Assembly (NCBI RefSeq): GCF_963667135.1
Contig: NZ_OY762974.1
Span: forward strand, 1,674,001 to 1,738,000
Reading direction: 5' to 3'
DNA length: 64,000 nt
Origin: an uncultured Macellibacteroides sp.
Lineage (GTDB): Bacteria > Bacteroidota > Bacteroidia > Bacteroidales > Tannerellaceae
Positions 11,308 through 20,386 of this stretch are shown piece by piece. The notes under the pieces were generated by a model that was not told the origin of the DNA, made no database searches, and saw only the letters and a program-made list of their open reading frames with translations. The translations under genes and the position numbers were made by a program. Each line of letters starts with the position of its first letter. The first letter of the stretch is position 1.

Positions 11308-11315
11308 TATTTTTG
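11308..11315 (+). promoter_or_regulatory. Candidate -7 element for the UPF0316 gene
   Basis: TATTTTTG matches TAnnTTTG and lies between the GH2 terminator and the start at 11380. The -33 region is not obvious. Confidence 0.35.
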
Positions 11316-11379
11316 ATGCTAAAGTTTTCAATCATACAACGAATGCAGATACAGAGTCTTAACAAATAATAATACAGCC

Positions 11380-11943
11380 ATGTTTGATTTTTTAGATCAG
11401 TATCCGTATTTATTGCCGGTCATCATCTTTTTTGGCCGCATTATTGATGTAACGTTGGGAACTCTTCGTATTATATTTGTTTCCAAAGGCGAAAAATACA
11501 AAGCGCCTTTTATCGGATTCTTTGAAGTATTTATCTGGATTGTGATTATCTCCCAGATATTTTCAAGAGCAAACGACCTGCTTTCCTATTTAAGTTACGC
11601 AGCCGGTTACGCTACAGGAAATTATGTGGGCATTATTATTGAAAACCGTATTGCATTCGGGATTTTAGTTTGCCGCATATATACCAATAAAGAACCATCC
11701 TCTCTCGTCAACATGTTCAAGAGAAAAGGATATGGAGCTACAGTTGTGGAAGGTATGGGAACGATAATGAAAGCCTATATAGTAGAAGCTGTTGTAGAAC
11801 GTAAGGCCTTGAAGGAGATAGACCAATATATTACAAACTTCGACAAGAATACATTTTATACCGCCGAGGACGTACGTATCAGGCAGAAAGGAATCTTCCC
11901 CCAATCCACTACGTTTTTCAGCCGATGGAGACCTGGTAAATAA
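11380..11943 (+). CDS. UPF0316 family membrane protein (DUF5698/DUF2179)
   Basis: Protein of 187 residues with three N-terminal hydrophobic segments (about 9-27, 43-60 and 66-88), including the family-typical stretch GRIIDVTLGTLRIIFVSKG. A soluble C-terminal DUF2179 domain follows (KGYGATVVEGMGT, then AEDVRI). This arrangement is that of the UPF0316/YebE-like family of inner-membrane proteins; the DUF2179 part is related to regulatory domains of YitT-type proteins. Molecular function is unknown. It stands alone between the GH2 gene and the FecR locus. Confidence 0.85.
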   Translation: MFDFLDQYPYLLPVIIFFGRIIDVTLGTLRIIFVSKGEKYKAPFIGFFEVFIWIVIISQIFSRANDLLSYLSYAAGYATGNYVGIIIENRIAFGILVCRIYTNKEPSSLVNMFKRKGYGATVVEGMGTIMKAYIVEAVVERKALKEIDQYITNFDKNTFYTAEDVRIRQKGIFPQSTTFFSRWRPGK

Positions 11944-12257
11944 CACGCCAAGCCGTACCTATTCCTCTAACTACAGTTTTTACGTAACCCATCTGTCACC
12001 TACAACTCCTGTGCCTCCCTACGAAGGTGCTGTGATTTTCTGTTTTCTCTTACATAAGATAGACCCTTTTAAGGGGGGCTTTAGCCAACAACTTAAATGC
12101 ATAATATAGGTGATGCTTATCTCTAATTGTGCTTATCGGATTGTATTTAATTACGTTTGTTCCTGTAAAATGGGGTCGTTTGCCGCTTAATGTTAAAGAA
12201 ATATAATGGAGTGATGAGTGATACGTATTTTCAGTGAGTTGGTTGTATTATGATTGT
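11944..12257. other. Intergenic region with a dispersed repeat copy
   Basis: This 314-base gap has no credible gene. It carries one copy of the TTTTTACG...CATCTGTCACC repeat at 11977-12005. The remainder (12006-12257) is AT-rich upstream sequence of fecR in which I found no TAnnTTTG promoter. An ECF-type promoter is possible but cannot be identified by eye. Confidence 0.5.
11977..12005 (+). repeat. Dispersed noncoding repeat, copy 1
   Basis: Contains TTTTTACGTAACCCATCTGT followed by CACCTAC. It closely resembles the copies at 20131-20160 (plus) and 63905-63932 (minus). All three are intergenic. Confidence 0.65.
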
Positions 12258-13289
12258 ATGGAAAAAAATAGTAACATAGAAATAATAATTGTCCGTTATC
12301 TCCAGAATAATATTTCTGAAGAGGAGATGAGGCTGTTGATGTCCTGGATAAATGAAAACAAGACAAACAAAGATATGTTTTTTCAGATAAAGAAGATTCA
12401 TGATCTGAAAAACACAGATACCTATCCAACGAATGATTACATGAACGAAAGCTGGGAACGAATAGCCAATAAAATTAATAGTGTATCTGGGAGTAAAAGA
12501 ACGAATCGTAGCGATTCAGACCACTTAAAAAAGAAACTATTTATATCCGTATGCAAGTATGCTGCCGTTGCTATCTTTTGCATTGGTTTAACAATTGGAG
12601 TGCAATTATGGATTGACAAAAATAAACAGGTTGTTTATACTGCAATTAGTACGGAATCAGGACCACGTATGAGTCATCTCGTATTGCCTGATGGAACGAA
12701 AGTTGTGTTAAATGCATCGTCTAAATTTAATTATTCAACTAAATACGGATCTTCTGTTCGTGAAGTCTATTTAGATGGAGAAGCTTTTTTTGATGTAGTT
12801 AAAAACAAGAAAGTTCCTTTTATAGTTAAAACAGCCAAACAAAGAATTGAAGTCTTAGGTACAACTTTCAATGTGATGGATTATTCTGATGATGATTATG
12901 CTATAACTACACTGGTGAGTGGAAGCGTAAAAATGCAAACAATGAAAAAGTCTGGCGAATATGACGAATCTCATTATTTGAAACCAAGTCAGCAGGCATT
13001 TTTCAATAAAACTACAAATCAAATAACCTTATCTTCCGTTGATATTGATCCTACTAAAACCTGGGTAAATAAAATTTATCATTTTAATAATGAACCACTT
13101 TCCCATATTTTACAGCGACTGGAAAAGATATATGGGGTAAAAATTGCGATTGAAAACGAGCATGTAAGAAATGTAAGGTATACCGGAACCTTTGAATTGG
13201 ATCAGCCAATAGATAACGTGTTGAATATTATTAATTACGATAAACAGTTTTCATGCATCGTAAAAGAGGATAAAATTACTATACAATAA
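12258..13289 (+). CDS. FecR family anti-sigma factor
   Basis: Inner-membrane regulator of 343 residues that relays a signal from an outer-membrane STN-containing transporter to an ECF sigma factor. The start MEKNSNIEIIIVRYLQ is preferred to one eight codons earlier. A cytoplasmic sigma-binding part (about 1-85) is followed by one membrane helix (about 95-113, YAAVAIFCIGLTIGVQLW). The periplasmic FecR domain comes next (GPRMSHLVLPDGTKVVLNASS, VLGTTFNV), then a C-terminal STN-binding DUF4974 domain (the last roughly 70 residues). No sigma gene lies beside it upstream. The likely partner is the ECF gene at 19548, at the far end of the same locus. Confidence 0.92.
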   Translation: MEKNSNIEIIIVRYLQNNISEEEMRLLMSWINENKTNKDMFFQIKKIHDLKNTDTYPTNDYMNESWERIANKINSVSGSKRTNRSDSDHLKKKLFISVCKYAAVAIFCIGLTIGVQLWIDKNKQVVYTAISTESGPRMSHLVLPDGTKVVLNASSKFNYSTKYGSSVREVYLDGEAFFDVVKNKKVPFIVKTAKQRIEVLGTTFNVMDYSDDDYAITTLVSGSVKMQTMKKSGEYDESHYLKPSQQAFFNKTTNQITLSSVDIDPTKTWVNKIYHFNNEPLSHILQRLEKIYGVKIAIENEHVRNVRYTGTFELDQPIDNVLNIINYDKQFSCIVKEDKITIQ

Positions 13290-13300
13290 AATTCAATTTT

Positions 13301-13310
13301 GAGCCTATGA
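13301..13310 (+). promoter_or_regulatory. Shared 10-mer in the fecR-susC gap, copy 1
   Basis: GAGCCTATGA begins 12 bases after the fecR stop. The identical 10-mer occurs at 39590-39599 in the equivalent gap of the other ECF-controlled locus. It may be part of an ECF promoter or the start of a conserved leader; that role is inference. Confidence 0.4.
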
Positions 13311-13446
13311 AAGAAACGTCTATTTTTTTTAAGTAAAGACTTTGTTAATCTTCGAGGAAAGGAAATTCCTCTTTATAAAATGTTTCTGTTTCTCTTATTC
13401 CTTTTAGTTGGAAAAGGGGCATTGTTTACCTATTAAAATTAATCTT

Positions 13447-16400
13447 ATGCAAAAATCAGTATGTGAAATTTATCAGCTTTACAGTAAGAGTTTTACTGTG
13501 GCAGGAACAATTTTAATTCTTTTGTTTATTGGTATAATCCAGGGATCGGCTGCAGATTCAACTGAAAGCAAAAATATCTCCCTCAATATACATAACGGGA
13601 CTATTTATACGGTAGTGTCTGAAATAGAAAAGCAGACAGATTATATGTTTCTCTATAAAAATGAAGATATAGACAATAACATTAAAGTAAGTATAAAAGC
13701 CGAAAAAAAACCTGCAATTGAGATATTGAATGAAGTAATATCAAAAACCAATTTGGTTTATTCAATTAATGGAAAGCATATCGTACTTACCAAAAAAGGG
13801 AGTGCAGATATTAAAGATATAGTTGTTTCAGGTAAAATTGTTGACAACAAAGGTGAAGCGATTATTGGGGCAAATGTACTTGTTAAAGGAACTTCAAGCG
13901 GAGTTGTATCCGATATCGAAGGTAATTTTTCCATTAAAGCTCCCAATGAACAATCGGTTTTGATCTTTTCTTATGTGGGGTATGTAAACCAGGAAATACA
14001 GATAGGAACCCGCCGGAATTATACCATTACACTACAAGAATCCTCTTTAGAGATTGACGAACTGGTGGTGACTGCATTAGGTATGAAACGATCAGAAAAG
14101 GCTTTGGGTTATGCCACACAGAAGGTAAGCGGAGGAGAGTTCGAAAAAGTGAAGGGAGCCAATGTGGCAACCAGTTTAACAGGACGTATTTCCGGATTAA
14201 CTGTATATAATTCAACAGAATTTCTGGAGAGTCCAACACTGCAATTACGAGGAGAGAATCCTATTTTAGTGCTGGATGGGGTACCAACCAACATAACTCT
14301 TGGCGAAATTAATTCGGACGATATATTAAGCATTGATGTTTTAAAAGGAGCAACAGCATCGGCTCTTTATGGTTCAAGAGGAGGAAGCGGAGCCATAATG
14401 GTTACAACCAAGAAGGGTGGAAAAGAAGGTTTTTCTGTTACTGTCAATACCAGTAATATGTTTAATGTTGGAACTCTTGCTATGCCCGAGGTTCAGTCAT
14501 CGTATAGTGCCGGGTACAATGGTAAATACAATACTGATGATGAAGTATGGGGAGATAAACTTGATATTGGCAGAATCTATTCTCAATGGGATCCTATTGC
14601 CAAAGAAATGCGCGAATCAGAACTTACATCAAAAGGACGAAACAATTTCAAGAATTTCCTCGAATTCAGTATGATCAGTAATACGAATGTAAGTGTTACG
14701 CAAACAGGAAAGAATGGAAGTGTAAGAACCTCGTTTTCTTATGTAAATAACAAAGGACAATATCCAAATGCCAAATCTCAACAATTTAAGTATAGTATTG
14801 GAGGCGAAATGAAACTTGGAGATAAGGTTTCTGTAGAAGGTACTCTGGCATTTAACAAACAGATTTCGCCCAATACGGCAGGAACCGGATATGGTAATCA
14901 AGGGTATATTTACAATCTTCTGGTTTGGACAGGTCCCGAATACGACGTAACTCAATACAAAGATTATTGGATTACTCCCAATGAAAAGCAGAATTGGCTT
15001 TACAACGGTTGGTATGATAACCCATATTTGATGGCCTACGAAAAAAGAAATGCCATTGATAATAATATAACGAATGGAATGTTATCTGTTAATTATCAAA
15101 TTCAACCATGGCTAAAGGCTATAATTCGTAGTGGTATGGATGTAAGCAACGATCAGACCCAGCGAAGGGCTCCGATAGGAATACACTCAACCCGAAATTG
15201 GGGAGGGACAGACAAGGGGTATTATATGGAAAAAAATGCTTACGCATTCAGCATGAATAATGATTTCATTTTATCCGCCGAAAAAAGATTTGACAAATTA
15301 AGTATAGAAGGACTCTTGGGAGGATCAATCTATTATTACAAAACAAATTCCCTTGAGGCCTCAACGAAAAATGGTTTATCAATCCCCGGATTCTATTCCT
15401 TGAAAGCCTCGGTAGAAAGTCCGAATATAGATGTTTATACAAGTAAAAAACAGGTAAACAGCCTTTTCGGGAAAATGACGATTGGTTATAAAAATGCATT
15501 CTTCCTTGATTTGACCGGAAGAAATGACTGGTCATCCACATTGCCTACCAACGACAATTCTTATTTCTATCCATCAGTAGGCGCCAGTGTACTTATGTCG
15601 GAAATCATGCCTTTGCCAGATTGGATGAATTTCTGGAAATTAAGAGGTTCATGGACTGTTTCAAAAAGTGATTTGGATATTTATGCAATTAACACAGCCT
15701 ACGCGGTTAATAATGCTGTGTGGGATGGGATGAATTCGGCTTATTACCCAACAACCTTACGAGGAAGTGTAAAACCGATAACCAACCGGACCTACGAAAT
15801 TGGTACTACGTTTAATTTGTTGAAAAATAACCGAATAAAAGCTGATTTCAGTTATTACAACAAATTGACTTATAACAATACTGTTCAGGTTAATATATCT
15901 GCACTCTCCGGATTTAAAACATTGTTGATTAACAACGATGAAGAATATGTAAGAAAGGGATTTGAAATAATTTTAGATTTTATTCCAGTTATGAATAAAG
16001 ATTTCAAATGGAATTCGACAGTCAACTGGTCTACATCCAGAAGGTATTATGCCCAATTGGATGATCAGTACAGTGCAGATAAACTATGGGTACGCAAAGG
16101 AGCTCGTTTAGATGCTTATGAAAGTTATGATTTTCAACGCGATCCGGAAGGCAACATGATCTTGTTTAATGGTGTTCCCAAATTAAGTGATTATAAATCA
16201 AAAATAGGATATGCAGACCCGGATTGGGTATGGGGTTGGAGCAATGCTTTTAAATATAAAAATGTTGTTCTTTCTATAAGCATCGACGGACGTATTGGCG
16301 GATTGTCATCTTCCGAAACAAACCGAAGAATGTGGCAAACGGGAGCCCATCCTGATACTGATAATAAATGGCGTTACGAAGAGGTGGTAAATAACAACAA

Positions 16401-16785
16401 GACGTTTGTTGCAGATGGTGTAACGATAACTTCTGGATCTGTTACATACGACTCGTATGGACAAATAGTTACCGATACAAGAGTGTTCGAGAAAAACACA
16501 AAAGTAGTATCCTACGAAACGTATATTAAAGACTATTGGAGAAAGGGTCCGCAATTAATTTTTGATGAATCATTTCTTAAACTTAGGGAGCTCTCTTTAA
16601 GCTATGATATACCTAAGAAACTTTCGACTAAACTGGGTCTATCTTCTTCTTCCGTGGCTTTGGTCGGGCAAAATCTTTTGTTGTGGACTAAGGAGTATAA
16701 ATATGCCGATCCGGATAGAGCTTCAGATGATTTATCTTCACCGTCAGTTCGCTACGTCGGTTTCAATTTAAAACTTGAATTCTAA
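13447..16785 (+). CDS. SusC-like TonB-dependent transporter with STN domain
   Basis: Outer-membrane nutrient transporter of 1112 residues. I start at ATG 13447 because it gives a standard signal peptide; an upstream start at 13408 adds an unlikely 13 residues. Domain order: signal peptide (about 1-35), STN/secretin-like signalling domain (about 45-110, ISLNIHNGTIYTVVSEIEKQ), CarboxypepD_reg-like domain (about 118-200, VSGKIVDNKGEAIIGANVLV), plug (LVVTALGMKRSEKALGYA, then ILVLDGVPTN) and beta-barrel ending in FNLKLEF. The STN domain marks it as the sensor for the FecR protein encoded just upstream. SusD follows after 17 bases. Confidence 0.94.
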   Translation: MQKSVCEIYQLYSKSFTVAGTILILLFIGIIQGSAADSTESKNISLNIHNGTIYTVVSEIEKQTDYMFLYKNEDIDNNIKVSIKAEKKPAIEILNEVISKTNLVYSINGKHIVLTKKGSADIKDIVVSGKIVDNKGEAIIGANVLVKGTSSGVVSDIEGNFSIKAPNEQSVLIFSYVGYVNQEIQIGTRRNYTITLQESSLEIDELVVTALGMKRSEKALGYATQKVSGGEFEKVKGANVATSLTGRISGLTVYNSTEFLESPTLQLRGENPILVLDGVPTNITLGEINSDDILSIDVLKGATASALYGSRGGSGAIMVTTKKGGKEGFSVTVNTSNMFNVGTLAMPEVQSSYSAGYNGKYNTDDEVWGDKLDIGRIYSQWDPIAKEMRESELTSKGRNNFKNFLEFSMISNTNVSVTQTGKNGSVRTSFSYVNNKGQYPNAKSQQFKYSIGGEMKLGDKVSVEGTLAFNKQISPNTAGTGYGNQGYIYNLLVWTGPEYDVTQYKDYWITPNEKQNWLYNGWYDNPYLMAYEKRNAIDNNITNGMLSVNYQIQPWLKAIIRSGMDVSNDQTQRRAPIGIHSTRNWGGTDKGYYMEKNAYAFSMNNDFILSAEKRFDKLSIEGLLGGSIYYYKTNSLEASTKNGLSIPGFYSLKASVESPNIDVYTSKKQVNSLFGKMTIGYKNAFFLDLTGRNDWSSTLPTNDNSYFYPSVGASVLMSEIMPLPDWMNFWKLRGSWTVSKSDLDIYAINTAYAVNNAVWDGMNSAYYPTTLRGSVKPITNRTYEIGTTFNLLKNNRIKADFSYYNKLTYNNTVQVNISALSGFKTLLINNDEEYVRKGFEIILDFIPVMNKDFKWNSTVNWSTSRRYYAQLDDQYSADKLWVRKGARLDAYESYDFQRDPEGNMILFNGVPKLSDYKSKIGYADPDWVWGWSNAFKYKNVVLSISIDGRIGGLSSSETNRRMWQTGAHPDTDNKWRYEEVVNNNKTFVADGVTITSGSVTYDSYGQIVTDTRVFEKNTKVVSYETYIKDYWRKGPQLIFDESFLKLRELSLSYDIPKKLSTKLGLSSSSVALVGQNLLLWTKEYKYADPDRASDDLSSPSVRYVGFNLKLEF

Positions 16786-16802
16786 TTTTTAAATTTAAGG
16801 AC

Positions 16803-18362
16803 ATGAAAAATTATATAGTAAACATACTCGCTTTAGGTTGCCTGACATTTAGCATCGGCATGAGTAGCTGCGATAGTTTCGAAGAATTTAATACCAACCC
16901 CGACGAGTCTACCACTGTTACTTCCGGAATGTTGGCAACCAACCTGATACTTGGCGTTATGCAGGAAGACGGTACCACAAAGACTTTTCTCAGAGATGAC
17001 ATGCTAAGTAAGTATGTTGCCTGGACTGAGGGAAATGATATAGATTACCTGTTCAATAAATTGGGAAGAACCGACGACTTTTCAAATTACAGCTTTGAGA
17101 ATATGGCCATTTTAGGTAATGTGGACAAGATGATTGGATTTGCTCGTAACGAAAAGGAAAAGAACTCATACACAGCTTTAGGTCATTTTATTCGGGTATG
17201 GAAATTTTTTGATTTAACCATGCGGGTTGGAGATATCCCATACAGTGAAGCGATGAAAGGAGAAGAGGGTACCGAATATCCCGTTTATGATACGCAAAAG
17301 GATGTATTCCTTGGATTGTTGAATGAATTGGATTTGGCCGATCAGCTTTTTGAGTCGGGTGATGATTTTGATGGAGATCCTATCTATGGTGGCGATGTTT
17401 CCAAATGGAGAAAAGCGGTTAATACGCTTCAGTTAAAGATATTGATAAACTTGTATAAAAAGAGTGCAGACTCTGATCTGAAAGTGGCAGACCGTTTCCA
17501 AAAGATCGTGTCGGGCAAACCGATTTTTACATCGAACGAAGATAATTTTCAATTGGTGCATTCAGATAATTCAGGTCAGAAATATCCGTTCTATAAGGAA
17601 GGTAATAATTTTATTGTTTTTAATCAGGTATCTTCATTTGTTATCGATACGTTGAAAATACTGGGCGACAGACGCTTATTCTATTATGCAAAGCCAACCG
17701 TTAAATCGGTTGATTTAGGTCTTGAACCGACTGATTGGTCTGCTTATAATGGTGTAGATCCAACGTTGACTTTCTCTGAAATACAATCCGCCGTGGAGAC
17801 TAAAAATGTATCTCAGCTGAATTTGCGTTACAGTGAATTGCCTGCCGGAGAACCGACATTTAAGCTTAGTTATGCCGAGATGAACTTTATTTTGTCGGAA
17901 GCTGTAGTAAGAGGCCTTTTATCAGGAAATGCGAAGGCCTATTATGAAGAAGGGATTCGTGCTGCCATGCGTTTTACCGCAGACAATACGCCTGATAGTT
18001 ATGACTATCATCATGGGATGAAAATTACAGACCAGTATATTACTAGCTATATTAATGGAGAAAAAGTTACATTTGCATCCAAAATGAGTGAGCAAATCAA
18101 TCAGATAATTATTCAAAAATATCTTGCCACATTTTTGCAAACTCCTTTTAGCGGTTACTTTGAGTATAGAAGAACGGGTATACCTAAATTTACGATTAAC
18201 CCGCAATCTAACAGAAATGATCCTACCGATAAAATGCCGGTAAGATGGATGTACCCGCAGGAAGAATATAGCTATAATACTGAAAATTTGCAGAAAGCCG
18301 TAGATAGTCAGTATAATGGAGTGGATACGGAAAATGAATTGATGTGGATTTTAAAGGATTAA
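16803..18362 (+). CDS. SusD-like outer-membrane lipoprotein (SusD/RagB, SusD-like_2 type)
   Basis: Substrate-binding lid for the adjacent SusC; 519 residues. A lipoprotein signal ends in SIGMSSC with the lipid-carrying cysteine near residue 23. The mature start CDSFEEFNTNPDEST is typical of the SusD-like_2 subfamily. TPR-like helices follow (for example KWRKAVNTLQLKILINLYKK, then SYAEMNFILSEAVVRG) with a C-terminal FEYRRTGIP motif. Together with SusC it would form a pedal-bin importer on the cell surface. The ligand cannot be told from sequence, and no glycosidase is encoded next to it. Confidence 0.93.
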   Translation: MKNYIVNILALGCLTFSIGMSSCDSFEEFNTNPDESTTVTSGMLATNLILGVMQEDGTTKTFLRDDMLSKYVAWTEGNDIDYLFNKLGRTDDFSNYSFENMAILGNVDKMIGFARNEKEKNSYTALGHFIRVWKFFDLTMRVGDIPYSEAMKGEEGTEYPVYDTQKDVFLGLLNELDLADQLFESGDDFDGDPIYGGDVSKWRKAVNTLQLKILINLYKKSADSDLKVADRFQKIVSGKPIFTSNEDNFQLVHSDNSGQKYPFYKEGNNFIVFNQVSSFVIDTLKILGDRRLFYYAKPTVKSVDLGLEPTDWSAYNGVDPTLTFSEIQSAVETKNVSQLNLRYSELPAGEPTFKLSYAEMNFILSEAVVRGLLSGNAKAYYEEGIRAAMRFTADNTPDSYDYHHGMKITDQYITSYINGEKVTFASKMSEQINQIIIQKYLATFLQTPFSGYFEYRRTGIPKFTINPQSNRNDPTDKMPVRWMYPQEEYSYNTENLQKAVDSQYNGVDTENELMWILKD

Positions 18363-18378
18363 ATTAAATAATACGGGA

Positions 18379-19380
18379 ATGAAAGGAATCTTTATTTTCT
18401 TGCTGGCATGTCTTTCGTTGCAGTTAACTGCACAGCAATCGACGTTACGGTTTAACAAACAAGGGACATTTAAAATAGTTCAGTTTACGGATTTACATTA
18501 TTCGGTTGAGAAGCAGGCTGAGTCTGAAGCTGCATTAACCTGTATTGCGTCTGTTCTGGATGTAGAAAAACCGGATCTTGTAGTTTTTACGGGCGATTTG
18601 GTTTACTCCAAGCCTGCAAAAGAAGGGTTGAACCGCATACTGAAGTCTGTAGTTGACCGAAAACTTCCTTTTGCTGTGGTTTGGGGAAATCACGACGACG
18701 AACAAGACATCTCAAGAGCTGAGTTGCAGTCTTATGTTGAACAAATTCCTGGATGCCTTGGAAAGAAAACCGAAGGTATTCCGGGTGAATCCAATTTTAT
18801 TCTGACAATTCAGCCTAACGAAGGAAAAAGGGCTTCTGCAATTCTTTACTTCCTGGATTCACATGCTTACTCTGCACTCCCTTTGGTAAAAGGATACGAC
18901 TGGATAAAGCCCGGACAGATAAATTGGTATACCGATAATAGTAAACGGTTTACCGCTGGTAATGACGGTAAACCGTTGCCGGCATTGGCATTCTTCCATA
19001 TTCCGTTACCAGAATACAATCTGGCGGCATCCGATGAGAATGTTCATTTAATGGGTTATCGGTTTGAGAAATCCTGTGCTCCGGTATTGAATACAGGTCT
19101 TTTCACTGCCATGTTGGAAGCTGGAGATGTAATGGGCGTATTTGTCGGGCATGATCACGATAATGATTACGTAACTGACTGGAAGGGGATTGCTTTGGGT
19201 TATGGGCGGTTTAGCGGAGGAAATACTGAGTACAATAATCTTCCTGAAGGTAATGGTGCCCGTGTTATTTTGCTTAAAGAGAATGAGCGCGATCTGACTA
19301 CATGGATTCGTCTTCGTAGTGGTGAAAAACAACAAAGCATCCAATTAAGTAAACTAATTAAGCCAATAAAAAAAGATTAA
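18379..19380 (+). CDS. Periplasmic metallophosphoesterase (calcineurin-like)
   Basis: Two-metal phosphoesterase of 333 residues with a signal peptide (MKGIFIFLLACLSLQLTAQ). All metal-site motifs of the family are present in order: FTDLHY (DxH) near residue 37, GDLV (GD) near 73, GNHDDE (GNHD) near 99, FFHIPLPEYN near 210 and GHDHDND (GHxH) near 256. It resembles the purple-acid-phosphatase-like DUF group common in Bacteroidetes SusCD loci. The gene starts 16 bases after susD and ends just before a strong terminator, so it is the last gene of this transcript. Substrate is unknown; phosphodiester or phosphomonoester removal is an inference. Confidence 0.9.
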   Translation: MKGIFIFLLACLSLQLTAQQSTLRFNKQGTFKIVQFTDLHYSVEKQAESEAALTCIASVLDVEKPDLVVFTGDLVYSKPAKEGLNRILKSVVDRKLPFAVVWGNHDDEQDISRAELQSYVEQIPGCLGKKTEGIPGESNFILTIQPNEGKRASAILYFLDSHAYSALPLVKGYDWIKPGQINWYTDNSKRFTAGNDGKPLPALAFFHIPLPEYNLAASDENVHLMGYRFEKSCAPVLNTGLFTAMLEAGDVMGVFVGHDHDNDYVTDWKGIALGYGRFSGGNTEYNNLPEGNGARVILLKENERDLTTWIRLRSGEKQQSIQLSKLIKPIKKD

Positions 19381-19416
19381 TTATTTATTATAATTTATTT
19401 TTGTCTTGTATTTAGT

Positions 19417-19477
19417 AAAGAGGTTCTTTTCCAATTAAACAATAGGATTTAATTAGAGAAAGAACCTCTTTGTTTTT
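19417..19477 (+). terminator. Strong terminator between metallophosphoesterase and ECF sigma genes
   Basis: Outer stem AAAGAGGTTCTTT (from 19417) pairs with AAAGAACCTCTTT (19459-19471), and an inner AATTAAA/TTTAATT pair extends the helix. GTTTTTAAT follows. It ends the SusCD transcript, so the ECF gene needs read-through or its own promoter. Confidence 0.8.
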
Positions 19478-19547
19478 AATTTTGTTATTGTACTTTTATT
19501 TAATTAAGCTATTTTTACAAAGTAAACGGCAGAAGCAATTAAGCACA

Positions 19548-20090
19548 GTGAATGATAACGATAAACATAGTATAGATCAATTTCGGATATTGTATGTAAA
19601 GCATGCTCCTTCGTTAATTTCGTTTGCCCGCAAATTTGTGGGAGACAACGAGGCGGAAGATGTGATTCAAGATGTATTTCTTAAATTATGGGAGCAGGAA
19701 TCATTTACGATTATTGATGAAAGCATACGAAGTTACCTGTATCGTTCGGTACAGAATTCATGTTTAAATCACCTTAAGCACCGTGTAATTCATCAGGAGT
19801 ATTTAGATAGAGCTGTAATGGAGTTGAAAATGGAAGAACTTCAATGCTATACGATAGACGACCTCCTGATTAATAAAGAGCGAATAAATTCTTTATATAA
19901 GGCGATAGATCAGCTTCCGGACAGATGCAAAGAAATATTTTCGATGTATTACATTGAAGAAAAGAAAAACGCTGAGATAGCCGTATTGTACAATATTTCT
20001 GTACGGACTGTCGAGACTCATATTTACAAAGCCTTGAAAATACTACAAAAAATACTGATCTTAATCCTGTCCATATTGATTCTTAAATAG
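19548..20090 (+). CDS. ECF-type RNA polymerase sigma factor
   Basis: Sigma-70 family group IV factor of 180 residues. Region 2 (QFRILYVKHAPSLISFARK, then EAEDVIQDVFLKLWEQ) and region 4 (LPDRCKEIFSMYYIEEKKNAEIA, then SVRTVETHIYKALKIL, the helix-turn-helix) are both intact. I choose GTG at 19548. An upstream in-frame TTG at 19470 lies inside the terminator hairpin and would add a hydrophobic, AT-derived extension. It probably pairs with the FecR protein encoded at 12258 and drives the 13447-19380 transcript. The hydrophobic C-terminus (ILILILSILILK) is unusual for this family. Confidence 0.85.
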   Translation: MNDNDKHSIDQFRILYVKHAPSLISFARKFVGDNEAEDVIQDVFLKLWEQESFTIIDESIRSYLYRSVQNSCLNHLKHRVIHQEYLDRAVMELKMEELQCYTIDDLLINKERINSLYKAIDQLPDRCKEIFSMYYIEEKKNAEIAVLYNISVRTVETHIYKALKILQKILILILSILILK

Positions 20091-20130
20091 CAAATGTTAT
20101 TTGACGGTATCCTGATTTCACACAATACGT

Positions 20131-20260
20131 TTTTTACGTAAACCATCTGTCACCTACCACTAATTGCACCAGATCCCTTTATTGGAGAGACTTTTGACGG
20201 TGAGAGATACCTGGTGAGAGATCCTTTGCATCTGTCACCTGCCACCTGCCACGAATTGAC
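20131..20260 (+). repeat. Dispersed noncoding repeat, copy 2
   Basis: Begins TTTTTACGTAAACCATCTGT and then CACCTACCAC. It continues with GACGGTGAGAGAT and CATCTGTCACCTGCCACC, including a doubled CACCTGC unit. Matching blocks in the same order occur on the minus strand at 63932 down to about 63800. Confidence 0.65.
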
Positions 20261-20386
20261 ACCCTCGCGAGGATACCATACCTTAACGGAGTCGCTAGTT
20301 CAATTAATCTTTAGTTTGAATACTAGTGTATAGTAGGTGCAATGTAACTATCATCTAATCATAATACTATAGCAAATTATTCAATT

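Noticed and set aside
19470..19547. Upstream TTG start for the ECF sigma gene
   Set aside because: The codon is inside the terminator hairpin and T tract; the added residues are hydrophobic and not part of any sigma-factor region.
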